Part shown: in pieces, positions 51,558 to 59,823 of the stretch | Layout: the number at the start of each line of letters is the position of its first letter | Numbering within the stretch: the first letter of the stretch is position 1 | Origin: an uncultured Anaerolineae bacterium | Lineage (GTDB): Bacteria; Chloroflexota; Anaerolineae; Anaerolineales; Villigracilaceae | DNA: 64,000 nucleotides | Reading direction: 5' to 3' | Assembly (NCBI GenBank): GCA_903822545.1 | Contig: CAIJPN010000103.1 | Coordinates: forward strand, 19,168-83,167 | Position numbers and translations under genes: made by a program | Notes under the pieces: generated by a model | Database searches by the model: none | The model's input: only the letters and a program-made list of their open reading frames with translations | Told to the model about the DNA's origin: nothing

Positions 51558-52892
51558 ATGAAACCTTTGCGGATGCTGTGGATTTTAGCCGGGTTGCTGG
51601 CCCTGGCCTTTTTTGCCACCCCGGCAGTTTCTCGCGCCGGGGCGCAGTCAGACGCGCCCCTGGTGCTGCTACTTAAAGCCGACGGCGTGGTGGCCCCCTC
51701 GATGCGAGAATACATCCTGCGCGGCATCCAAACCGCAGAACAGCGCAAGGCTGAACTGCTGGTGATCGAACTTAACACCCCCGGCGGCTACATCAGCATC
51801 ATGACCGACATCGTAGAAGGTATCCGCGCCAGCCAGGTGCCGGTGGCGGTGTACGTTAGCCCGCGCGGCGCAATGGCCGGCAGCGCCGGAACGCTCATCA
51901 CCCTGGCCGGGCATGTGGCGGTTATGGCTCCCGAAACCATCATCGGCGCGGCCAGCCCCATAGATGCCAGCGGCGCAGACCTGGAAGAAACCGCCAAAGC
52001 CAAAGAAGTGGAAGCCCTGACAGCGCTGGCGCGCACCATCACCACCCGGCGCAGCCCACAGGCCATCGAACTGGCCCAAAAAACCATCACCGAGGCCAAA
52101 GCTGCATCATCAGATGAAGCACTGGAAGCCGGGCTGGTTGATTTCAGCGCCAGCAATACCGCCGAACTGCTCCAAAAATTGGACGGCTACAGCGTAGTCA
52201 TGCCCGATGGAGAACGCACACTCCACACTGCCAACGCGCGCACCGAACGCCTTGATGTTTCCTTCATCGAACAGGTGGAGCAGGCGCTCGACCTGTTGAT
52301 CGACCCCAACATCGTCTTCCTGCTCGGCACCATCGGCATCCTGGCACTCCTCATTGAATTTTCCAGCCCTGGCGGATGGGTGGCCGGCTTTATCGGCGCA
52401 GTTTGCCTGGCGCTGGCTGCCTACGGCATGGGCATGCTGACGGTCAACTGGTTTGGCATCATTTTCGTGGCAATCGCCATCGTGCTCTTCGTGCTGGACA
52501 TCAATGCGCCTACCCACGGCGCACTTACCGTGGCAGGCGTGGGCACATTTATCATTGGGGCGCTGGTACTGTTCAACTCGCCGGGCGTGCCACAGTTCCA
52601 GCGCGTTTCGGTGCCGCTGGTGGTGGGCACCGGCCTGGTGATGGGCCTGGGCTTCGCGCTGCTGCTCGGGCTGGCGCTGCGCACGCAAAAATCCCCGGTG
52701 CAGATGGGCAGCGAAGCACTGGCTGGCAAACTTGGCATCGCCCGCAGTGAGATCAACCCGCACGGCCAGGTACAAGCAGGAGGGGAGTTGTGGAGCGCCG
52801 AACTGGCAGCCGGAGCCGAACCCATCCATAAGGGTGAACAGGTTTGGGTAGAGAAAATTTCGGGCATCAAACTAATCGTACGCAAAAAATAA
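51558..52892 (+). CDS. NfeD-type membrane protein with ClpP-class serine protease domain
   Basis: A 444-aa protein with a signal peptide (1-33), an extracytoplasmic SppA/ClpP-like domain (38-215), three to four membrane helices (240-370) and a C-terminal NfeD OB-fold domain. The protease motif 'LNTPGGYISIMTDIVEGI' and 'SPRGAMAGSAGTLI', with the candidate nucleophile Ser in AGSAG, match 1510-N type membrane proteases, whose partner is stomatin; no stomatin gene is present here. The ATG at 51558 follows TTGGAG. A TATAAT (51516-51521) is visible upstream without a good -35. Era follows after 19 bp. Confidence 0.88.
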   Translation: MKPLRMLWILAGLLALAFFATPAVSRAGAQSDAPLVLLLKADGVVAPSMREYILRGIQTAEQRKAELLVIELNTPGGYISIMTDIVEGIRASQVPVAVYVSPRGAMAGSAGTLITLAGHVAVMAPETIIGAASPIDASGADLEETAKAKEVEALTALARTITTRRSPQAIELAQKTITEAKAASSDEALEAGLVDFSASNTAELLQKLDGYSVVMPDGERTLHTANARTERLDVSFIEQVEQALDLLIDPNIVFLLGTIGILALLIEFSSPGGWVAGFIGAVCLALAAYGMGMLTVNWFGIIFVAIAIVLFVLDINAPTHGALTVAGVGTFIIGALVLFNSPGVPQFQRVSVPLVVGTGLVMGLGFALLLGLALRTQKSPVQMGSEALAGKLGIARSEINPHGQVQAGGELWSAELAAGAEPIHKGEQVWVEKISGIKLIVRKK

Positions 52893-52911
52893 GTGGTACA
52901 CTTCCAAAACT

Positions 52912-53826
52912 ATGACACAAAAAACCGGACTCGTCGCCGTTATTGGCCGCCCGAATGCGGGCAAAAGCACCCTGATCAATGCCCTGCTGGGGCAAAAAAT
53001 TGCCGCCGTTTCACCGCGCGCGCAAACCACCCGTCGCCGGCAGCTCGGCATCCTCACCGAAGGCGAAACCCAAATCGTCTTTGTCGACACCCCCGGCCTG
53101 CACTCACCACGCACCAAACTGGGTGAATATCTCAACCAGGAAGCCGAAGATGCCATCGAGCGGGTCGATCTCATCCTGTGGATGCTGGATGCCGCGGATG
53201 CGCCCAACGAAGATGACCAGCGTATCGCTGCTATGCTGGCGCAGATGAAAAAACGGCCCGCCCTGTGGCTCTTGCTCAACAAAATTGACCTGATCCCCGC
53301 TGAAAGCATTCCCGTTAAACTCCAGGTTGTGGCCGACCTCGTTAAAAACGCTGAAATCTACCCACTCAGCGCCACCCGGGGCGATGGCAAAGCCGAACTA
53401 CTCAAAAACCTGCTCGCAGCCATGCCCGAAGGCGACCCCGAGTTCGACCCCGAACAAGTCACCGACTTTTTCGAACGCGACATCGCCGCGGACTTGATTC
53501 GCGAGGCCTGCCTCGTTCACCTGCGCGATGAAATCCCGCACGGTGTCAACATCCGCATGGATGAGTACACCGAGCGCGGTGATGTTGGCGCGCTGATCCA
53601 TGCCACCATTTTTGTTGAGCGCGAAACGCACAAAGGCATCATCATTGGTGAAGGCGGCAACATGCTGAAGAAAATCGGCACTACCGCCCGCCAGGAGATC
53701 GAAAAAATGAGCGGGCGCAAGGTTTTCCTCGAATTGCGCGTCAAAGTGGAAAAAGATTGGCGCGATGATGAATCCGCGCTAAGAAGGTTCGGATACAAAC
53801 TCGAGCAAAAAAAGAAAAAGCGATAA
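52912..53826 (+). CDS. era: GTPase Era
   Basis: A 304-aa ribosome-assembly GTPase that binds the 3' end of 16S rRNA. G1 GRPNAGKST (12-20), G2 'SPRAQTTRRRQ', G3 DTPGLH, G4 NKIDL and G5 SAT are intact. The C-terminal KH domain carries 'HKGIIIGEGGNMLKKIG'. Length and order are normal for the family. It ends at a strong terminator shared with the convergent yitT-like gene. Confidence 0.96.
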   Translation: MTQKTGLVAVIGRPNAGKSTLINALLGQKIAAVSPRAQTTRRRQLGILTEGETQIVFVDTPGLHSPRTKLGEYLNQEAEDAIERVDLILWMLDAADAPNEDDQRIAAMLAQMKKRPALWLLLNKIDLIPAESIPVKLQVVADLVKNAEIYPLSATRGDGKAELLKNLLAAMPEGDPEFDPEQVTDFFERDIAADLIREACLVHLRDEIPHGVNIRMDEYTERGDVGALIHATIFVERETHKGIIIGEGGNMLKKIGTTARQEIEKMSGRKVFLELRVKVEKDWRDDESALRRFGYKLEQKKKKR

Positions 53827-53840
53827 TTTCATCGCAATAA

Positions 53841-53876
53841 ACGAACAGGGCGACCTTTGCGGGTCGCCCTGTTCGT
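53841..53876. terminator. Bidirectional terminator
   Basis: ACGAACAGGGCGACC / GGTCGCCCTGTTCGT, a 15-bp perfect stem with a 6-nt loop between era and the convergent YitT-family gene. Confidence 0.85.
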
Positions 53877-53891
53877 TATCCCCTATTTTCC

Positions 53892-54752
53892 CTATTTCTT
53901 GAACGATTGAAATCCCTCACCCAGGGCTTCATGGGCTGCGCCAACCACCATAAAAGCGCGCGTATCGGTTTCGCTGACGATGGTTTTTAGCACCGGTATC
54001 TCGGCACGCGTCAGGACGACATACAAAACCTGCCGTTCGGAGCCGGTATAGGCCCCGGTGGCATTCATGATGGTCACGCCACGTTCCATATCGGCCATGA
54101 TTTTTTCGGCCACGGCCTGCGAGTGCTCGGTGATGATCAGCGCCGTGCGCACCGTGCCGGAGCCTTCCATGGTGGTATCAACCACAATGCCGCTGACGTA
54201 GAGCACGATCAGCGCATAGAGCGCCGCTTTCCAGCCAAAAACCATCCCGGCGGTCAGGATGACGACCGTATCGGTCATCAGGTAAGACTGCGTAACCGGG
54301 ATGCCCTTCCAGTGGGTCAGTATCCGCGCCAGGATGTCGGTACCGCCGCTGGTGCCCTGTCCGCGATAGACCAGGCCATAGCCAATGCCGCTGACCACTG
54401 CGCCGTAAAGCGAATTGAGCACAATATCATCCGTCAGGCCGTTTTTGGGAAAGAACGGCAGGAACAGGATGGTATCGACCAGGAAAGAATAGATAGCGAT
54501 GGCAAACGCTGTCCGCATGGCAAAGCGCCGCCCGCCCAGGAAACGCCATCCCAGCACGAAAAGCGGCAGGTTGCCGATAAACACCATCATGCCGATGGGC
54601 CAGCCGGTATAGTAGTTGATCAACTGCGAAATGCCACTGACTCCGCCCGAAGCCAGGTTGGCCGGGACAAGGAAAATCCGCAGGGCAGCCGCCTGCACCA
54701 GCGCGCCAAGAGCAATGAGGAAAAAATCACGAACAGTAGGCCAATATTTCAT
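53892..54752 (-). CDS. YitT-family membrane protein
   Basis: A 286-aa protein with five to six membrane helices (residues 10-195), followed by a DUF2179 domain (about 205-286; 'MNATGAYTGSERQVLYVVLTR' in outline). Helix words 'FLVPANLASGGVSGISQLI' and 'GIGYGLVYRGQGTSGGTDILA' are family hallmarks. The function of YitT proteins is unknown; they are probable transporters or channels. Confidence 0.9.
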   Translation of the reverse strand: MKYWPTVRDFFLIALGALVQAAALRIFLVPANLASGGVSGISQLINYYTGWPIGMMVFIGNLPLFVLGWRFLGGRRFAMRTAFAIAIYSFLVDTILFLPFFPKNGLTDDIVLNSLYGAVVSGIGYGLVYRGQGTSGGTDILARILTHWKGIPVTQSYLMTDTVVILTAGMVFGWKAALYALIVLYVSGIVVDTTMEGSGTVRTALIITEHSQAVAEKIMADMERGVTIMNATGAYTGSERQVLYVVLTRAEIPVLKTIVSETDTRAFMVVGAAHEALGEGFQSFKK

Positions 54753-54803
54753 AATGTTTGCCAGGATGGAGGAAAGATCATCTTGCCTCCATCGTCTTTC
54801 TTT

Positions 54804-55691
54804 TTATAGTTCAAGTTTCGTTCCCGCCAGCGCCTCGATCACCCCCAGCACCGCCGAATTATCCAACTCGCCCATGCCCATTTGCAGCATGGCCTGGAAA
54901 AGCTGGGTGTTTTCAGCCGTGGCGGGCAGCGGGACGCCGTATTCACGGGCAGTTTCGAGCACAATGTTCAGGTCTTTGGCCTGCATATAGGCCTTAAAGC
55001 CAGGGCCGCGATTGCCAGCGAAGATGCGCGGCGGCTTCACATCCAGCGTCCAGCATTGGGCCGCGCCGCCTTTGATGGCGTCCACCACCTTTTTGGGATC
55101 CACCCCGGCTTTTTGTGAAAAAACCAGCAGTTCTCCCATCGCTACCATTTGCGCGGCGACCATGATCTGGTTGGCAGCTTTGGCAACCTGCCCCGCCCCC
55201 GCTTCGCCCACATGCGTGACGGTTTTGCCCATCGCCATAAAGACCGGCATCACTTTTTCGAGCGCGGAAGCATCGCCGCCAACCATGATGGTCAGCGTCC
55301 CGTTTTTCGCGCCGATATCGCCGCCAGAAACGGGAGCATCTAAAGCGTAGGCTCCTTTTTTGGAAAGTTCGTCAGCCAGGCGGCGGGCGGTGACGGGCTT
55401 GATGGTGCTGTTATCCACGAACACAGCGCCAGGGCGGATGGTTTCGAGGATTCCGCCCGGGCCGAGGACGACTTTTTCCACATCGGGAGAATCCGGCAGG
55501 TTGGTGAAAACCACATCCACCGCCCCGGCCACTTCTGCCGCCGAAAAAGCTTCGGTGGCCCCTTCGGCAACCAGTTCGGCTACCGCGGCGCGGCTGCGGT
55601 TGTGAACAGTGACCGGGAACCCGGCTTTGAGTATGTTACGGGCGATGGATTTTCCCATTAGCCCCAGGCCTATGTAACCAACTTTGAGCAT
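54804..55691 (-). CDS. Beta-hydroxyacid dehydrogenase (3-hydroxyisobutyrate / tartronate semialdehyde reductase type)
   Basis: A 295-aa NAD(P)-dependent enzyme. The Rossmann loop is 'VGYIGLGLMGKSIARN' at the start, the substrate-binding signature 'DAPVSGGDIGAKNGTLTIMVGG' lies around 120-141, and the catalytic Lys is in 'GQVAKAANQIMV'. The residue after the glycine loop (HNRSRAA) suggests NADP preference, which is inference. AGGAG precedes the ATG at 55691; a longer frame starts 15 codons upstream without one. The substrate is a short beta-hydroxyacid. Confidence 0.9.
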   Translation of the reverse strand: MLKVGYIGLGLMGKSIARNILKAGFPVTVHNRSRAAVAELVAEGATEAFSAAEVAGAVDVVFTNLPDSPDVEKVVLGPGGILETIRPGAVFVDNSTIKPVTARRLADELSKKGAYALDAPVSGGDIGAKNGTLTIMVGGDASALEKVMPVFMAMGKTVTHVGEAGAGQVAKAANQIMVAAQMVAMGELLVFSQKAGVDPKKVVDAIKGGAAQCWTLDVKPPRIFAGNRGPGFKAYMQAKDLNIVLETAREYGVPLPATAENTQLFQAMLQMGMGELDNSAVLGVIEALAGTKLEL

Positions 55692-55759
55692 TGTCTGCGC
55701 TCCTGTCTGACAAATTTGGATGATTATACCCAGCACGGGCGCAAAATGCGCTTTCTGGG

Positions 55760-55811
55760 TTAAAAAGTCACGGAGTCACAGCCCATGCCGCGCCTCCGTG
55801 ATAATTTTTAG
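55760..55811. repeat. CACGGAG dispersed repeat
   Basis: TCACGGAGTCACAG and GCCTCCGTGAT face each other in the 192-bp gap between the dehydrogenase and lpdA genes. They match the vocabulary at 1378-1545 and 24268. The rest of this gap (55812-55883) shows nothing recognisable. Confidence 0.6.
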
Positions 55812-55883
55812 CCGGAAATGGCCTTCGACTACGCTATCGCCCTACGCACACGCACAGGCAATGCTCGTCACCCATCAGGCTCA

Positions 55884-57284
55884 TTAAATGTGGATGGCCG
55901 AACCTTCCGCGGCATGTGCCGCTTCCATCAGCGCCTCCGAGATGGTCGGGTGGGCGTGGACGTTGCGGGCGATTTCCGCCGGGGTCAATTCCAGCATGTG
56001 CGCCAGGGTTAGTTCGGGCAGCAGTTCGGTCACTTCGGGGCCGATCATGTGCGCGCCCAGGATTTCGCCGTATTTTTCATCGATGACCAGCTTGACCCAG
56101 CCGGCATAATCGCCCAGCCCGAGCGCCTTGCCGTTGGCCTGGAAGGGGAAACGGCCAATTTTGACCGTGTAACCGCGTTCCCTGGCCTGGGCTTCCGTCA
56201 GCCCAAAGGAAGCGATCTGCGGCTGGCAGTAAGTGGCGCGCGGCATCATCTCGTAGTCAAGAGTCACTGTCTCGTGCCCGGCAATATGTTCAGCGCATAC
56301 AATCCCCATCGCCGAGCCAACATGCGCCAGCATCAGTTTGCCGGTCACATCGCCAATTGCCCAAATTCCAGGCACGTTGGTTGACATTTTCTCATCGATT
56401 TCGATAAATCCGCGCTCGCTGATCTTGACACCAATTTCTTCCAGCCCCAATCCTTTGGAATTGGGGCGAAAACCGATCGCCACGAGAGCTTGTTCTGCTT
56501 CGAGGACTTTTGTTGCCCCGCCAGCCGATACCGTTACCCTGACTCCGCTTTCGGTGGCTTCCACCGCTTCGACTTTGTGCCCGGTCAGGGTTTTGATTCC
56601 GCGCTTTTTGAAGGCCTTTTCCAACTCGGCAGAGACTTCTTCATCTTCAAGCGGCACGATGCGCGGCAACATCTCGACGATGGTCACATCCACGCCGTAG
56701 GAACTCCAGACTGTGGAAAATTCCACGCCAATCGCGCCGGAACCAATGACCACCACCGATTTGGGCAGTTTATCCTGCAAAATGGCTTCATAGTAGGTGA
56801 CTACCTTTTCGCCATCCACCTTCCACACGCCGGGCACAGCCGACGAAGCGCCGGTCGCTACGATGATATTCTTGGCGACAAGCTCGGTCACAGATTGATC
56901 TTTGGCGAAGACTTCAACGGTTGTGGCAGAAGTTAGCCGGGCCGTGCCCATAAAAACGTTGATATTGTTTTTCTTCATCAAAAAGCCGACGCCCTTGACC
57001 AACCGGTCAGAAACCTGGCGCGAGCGTTTTGCAGCGACGGTGAAATCAAGTTTCAGGTTTTCAAACGAAAAGCCAAACTCCTTGCCGCGTTCGCGCAGCG
57101 TATGCGCCACTTCGGCATTTTTGAGCAATGACTTGGATGGGATGCAGCCCACATTCAGGCACACGCCACCCAGCCATTGCTTATCTACGATGGCAACTTT
57201 TTGCCCCAACTGCGCCGCGCGGATGGCGGCCACGTACCCGCCAGGGCCTGCGCCAATGACGATGACATCAAAATTTTCAGCCAT
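55884..57284 (-). CDS. lpdA: Dihydrolipoamide dehydrogenase
   Basis: A 466-aa FAD-dependent E3 subunit that reoxidises the lipoyl group of 2-oxoacid dehydrogenase or glycine-cleavage complexes with NAD. The FAD loop is 'VIVIGAGPGGYVAAIRAAQLG', the redox disulfide 'GGVCLNVGCIPSK', the NAD loop 'VVVIGSGAIGVEFS', 'WAIGDV' is the second FAD motif, and the C-terminal His-Glu pair 'HAHPTISE' is intact. No other complex subunit lies nearby. CGGAGTTAA precedes the start. Confidence 0.95.
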   Translation of the reverse strand: MAENFDVIVIGAGPGGYVAAIRAAQLGQKVAIVDKQWLGGVCLNVGCIPSKSLLKNAEVAHTLRERGKEFGFSFENLKLDFTVAAKRSRQVSDRLVKGVGFLMKKNNINVFMGTARLTSATTVEVFAKDQSVTELVAKNIIVATGASSAVPGVWKVDGEKVVTYYEAILQDKLPKSVVVIGSGAIGVEFSTVWSSYGVDVTIVEMLPRIVPLEDEEVSAELEKAFKKRGIKTLTGHKVEAVEATESGVRVTVSAGGATKVLEAEQALVAIGFRPNSKGLGLEEIGVKISERGFIEIDEKMSTNVPGIWAIGDVTGKLMLAHVGSAMGIVCAEHIAGHETVTLDYEMMPRATYCQPQIASFGLTEAQARERGYTVKIGRFPFQANGKALGLGDYAGWVKLVIDEKYGEILGAHMIGPEVTELLPELTLAHMLELTPAEIARNVHAHPTISEALMEAAHAAEGSAIHI

Positions 57285-57359
57285 AATTAACTCCGTTGAA
57301 AGAGATTGGATCCAAATCGGATAGATATCCCCGTAATTTTACTATACCCATCGCGGGTA

Positions 57360-57400
57360 AGAATTGCGCCTTTTCTCTATAAACCAGAAAGTGCAATTCT
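57360..57400 (-). terminator. Weak hairpin after the PAP2 gene
   Basis: AGAATTGC / GCAATTCT with a 25-nt centre that can form additional TTCT/AGAA pairing. It lies between the PAP2 stop and the lpdA promoter region and may terminate the PAP2 transcript. Confidence 0.4.
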
Positions 57401-57438
57401 CACTTGCAGATTGTGCAGATAAAGCCGGGTCATCCAAA

Positions 57439-57996
57439 CTACCACAGCGGCAGTGGACTAAACTGGTTAATAAAAGCAAAAACAATGGGAGAAACCGGCA
57501 GGATGAGCAGCGCCACAGCGATGCCGGTCACCATCCCCGCGAAGACATCTGATAGGTAGTGGACGCCCATTGCAACGCGCGCCAGCGCTACCAGCGGAGC
57601 CCAGATCCACAGCACTATCGCCAGCCAGGCTGGGCCAAGCGCCGTGCCGATAACTGCGATCAGGAATGCGCGTGCGGCGTGCCCGGACGGGAAGGAATGC
57701 GGGTCGGTGTTGCGGTAAATCGCGCCCCATTCGCCTTCTGGGCGGCGGCGGCGGATGGTGAATTTGAGCGACATCACCACCACCGCCAGCACGGCGATCC
57801 AAAAAAGCTGGTAGACAGCCCATTTATCCCAAAACGGGCCAGAGATACCCCACAGGATCATCGTCCCGGCAGCCCAAAACCACGAATCACCGGAATGGGC
57901 CAGGAACGAGGCAAATTTGCGCAACAGGCCAGGTTTTTCGGCCACGCGCAAGGTGTATGACCAGTCAGCATCGAGTTTTAGGATGGATTTGAACAT
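57439..57996 (-). CDS. PAP2-family membrane phosphatase
   Basis: A 185-aa protein with about five helices. The three PAP2 motifs are present: 'KFTIRRRRPEG' (C1, KxxxxxxRP), 'SFPSGHAAR' (C2 with His) and 'ARVAMGVHYLSDVFAG' (C3 with His and Asp). It probably removes phosphate from undecaprenyl pyrophosphate or phosphatidate. It is short, as in UppP-like single-domain enzymes. Confidence 0.88.
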   Translation of the reverse strand: MFKSILKLDADWSYTLRVAEKPGLLRKFASFLAHSGDSWFWAAGTMILWGISGPFWDKWAVYQLFWIAVLAVVVMSLKFTIRRRRPEGEWGAIYRNTDPHSFPSGHAARAFLIAVIGTALGPAWLAIVLWIWAPLVALARVAMGVHYLSDVFAGMVTGIAVALLILPVSPIVFAFINQFSPLPLW

Positions 57997-58081
57997 GGCT
58001 CCAGGTTTTTGCGATGCGGAATGTCATCCCGCACACGTTATTGGTCAGATGGTAATTTTGGCGCCCATAAACAGTGGCCGG

Positions 58082-58846
58082 TCAGCGCGCAAGATCCTGG
58101 CGCATGATCTCGAGTTGGTGCGGTTTGTCCACATCCATACCCGCTTCAGGCCACGGCCAGACAATGGCTTTGCCCTTGATGCCCACGCTCTGGCTGGCGC
58201 GGCGGACAGCATCGGCCAGGGTCAACTGGCGAAAGAGCAGCAAGAATAATGTGCCAAAACCGATAATGGAAGCCTGCTCAAGCGGGCTTTTGCGATGCCC
58301 GATCAGCTTTTCCCAAGTTTCGAGATGCTCGGTTGCCATGCTGACGTGACAGGCATTGATATCCGCCCCGCACACATCCATATCCTTGAGATGCGTCCAG
58401 GTGCGACGCGAGTTGGGATAGCGCCGTTCCATCGACTCGCGCGAGATAACGCCATAGTATAGATCAGACGGGTCGGCGGCCATTTGATCCACCAGCCAAT
58501 CCACCATTTCGCCGCGCAGGGCCGGAATATCAGATGAGACAATCAGCACATAACGGTTTTTGGGGTCAAGTTCCAGCGATTTATCCACCCCGGCGACAAT
58601 ATTGGACAGCATCCGCCCCTGGTTGGGAACATAATAGATCGGCTTTTTGCAGGTCACACCGCTTTTTTCGCTCAGGCCGATCAAGATAACGTGATCCACC
58701 TTTTTGGATTCGCCCAGGGCATCCAGCACCCATTGAATCATCGGCTTCCCGGCCACATCGAGCAGCGCCTTAGAATCACCTTTTGTATACGTATAAAGCG
58801 GGTCTTCGGGCAGCGGGATGCCGCCAGCAGTCACAATTGCATCCAT
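58082..58846 (-). CDS. NTP-transferase domain protein (MobA/GlmU-like)
   Basis: A 254-aa nucleotidyltransferase. The start 'MDAIVTAGGIPLP' departs from the usual LAAGxGxR loop: the glycine loop is TAGGIPLPEDPLYTYT, followed by 'SKALLDVAGKPMIQWVLDAL', which contains the family's Lys and GKPM motif. 'VLIVSSDIPAL' supplies the metal-binding Asp (usual VVxGDxP). The C-terminal 60 residues are unassigned. It lies 13 bp after a gene of unknown function and both run leftward, so they may form a two-gene pathway. Confidence 0.8.
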   Translation of the reverse strand: MDAIVTAGGIPLPEDPLYTYTKGDSKALLDVAGKPMIQWVLDALGESKKVDHVILIGLSEKSGVTCKKPIYYVPNQGRMLSNIVAGVDKSLELDPKNRYVLIVSSDIPALRGEMVDWLVDQMAADPSDLYYGVISRESMERRYPNSRRTWTHLKDMDVCGADINACHVSMATEHLETWEKLIGHRKSPLEQASIIGFGTLFLLLFRQLTLADAVRRASQSVGIKGKAIVWPWPEAGMDVDKPHQLEIMRQDLAR

Positions 58847-58859
58847 AATAATTCCTCGC

Positions 58860-59765
58860 TCAGTTCAATTCTTGCAACTGCGGCCCAAAACCAAGCTGGT
58901 CGAGCAGTTGATTGTATTCAGCATGAGTCAGCGGGCGTTGTTTGCCCGAGATGGCCACAAGCGCCGCTTCCATCATATTCGTGCCAAAGGAACGACCATC
59001 TATCACAGGAGTGGTTGTCACGAGATATTTAACCCCGGCCTGGCGGAAAGTTTCCACATCCGCAGGAGTGGTGGTGTTGGTGACGATAATTTTACCTGTG
59101 AGTGTGTTGGGCATAAAACGCTTGATGTAATGACAATCGCCAGCAATCACCGTGGCCCACTCGTACCACTTGCCCCATTTGGGGGTGCGCTTCTCCTGCT
59201 TTTCCCCGGTCGGATAAATCCACTCAAAGGGCAGCCGCCCGGCGATGGGCATAAGCAGCCCTGCCAGGGTTTTGACGTGCGCAATATTGTGCAGCGCCAG
59301 CGGGAAATCCAGGCCAAACATCAGGTCGCCAAAAACCGTTTCATAACCGGCCTCTGCAAAAGAACGAGAAAGCCCCCATCGATCCACACCCACTGTTATG
59401 AGCGCCTTGCGCCCGCGCTCAACAACATACCCGCCGATTTCCTGGTCAACAAACCCTGCGGCTTTATTTTCGAGCGTATTTTTCAGGCCGCCGCCATCCA
59501 ACAACGGGGTTTTCTTCACATAGCGCACCATCGGCTGGACGGAGTAAAACGGATACCACTTCCCATCTACCAAGGCACCCAAATCGGCCCCGCCAACGCC
59601 AAAAGCGTCCACCAAACCATCCAATTCCTTGTATTTCAGCGCAGCGGCTTCCATGTCGCCATCGGTGCCAATGCGTTCAATGCTGACTGTTTCGCCAAGA
59701 AGGGTCACTTCCACCGCTTTATTGCGTTTGGATGACCCGATGCTGATGCTGACTGCGCGTTTCAT
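58860..59765 (-). CDS. Conserved protein of the group annotated 'quinate 5-dehydrogenase'
   Basis: A 301-aa protein starting 'MKRAVSISIGSSKRNKAVEV'. The segments 'RIGTDGDMEAAALKYKELDG', 'DAFGVGGADLGALVDGKWY' and 'KTPLLDGGGLKNTLENKAAGF' in outline are conserved in a Chloroflexota/Deinococcota group that databases label quinate 5-dehydrogenase. I recognise no canonical shikimate/quinate dehydrogenase motif, so the label should be treated as doubtful. A second half with 'IIVTNTTTPADVETFRQAGV' looks like another alpha/beta unit. The adjacent nucleotidyltransferase gene suggests a shared pathway. Confidence 0.6.
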   Translation of the reverse strand: MKRAVSISIGSSKRNKAVEVTLLGETVSIERIGTDGDMEAAALKYKELDGLVDAFGVGGADLGALVDGKWYPFYSVQPMVRYVKKTPLLDGGGLKNTLENKAAGFVDQEIGGYVVERGRKALITVGVDRWGLSRSFAEAGYETVFGDLMFGLDFPLALHNIAHVKTLAGLLMPIAGRLPFEWIYPTGEKQEKRTPKWGKWYEWATVIAGDCHYIKRFMPNTLTGKIIVTNTTTPADVETFRQAGVKYLVTTTPVIDGRSFGTNMMEAALVAISGKQRPLTHAEYNQLLDQLGFGPQLQELN

Positions 59766-59823
59766 ACACAGGAATCCCTTCGTCGTTCAAAATTTCTTGC
59801 AGTATACACCCGCAAAAATAAAA

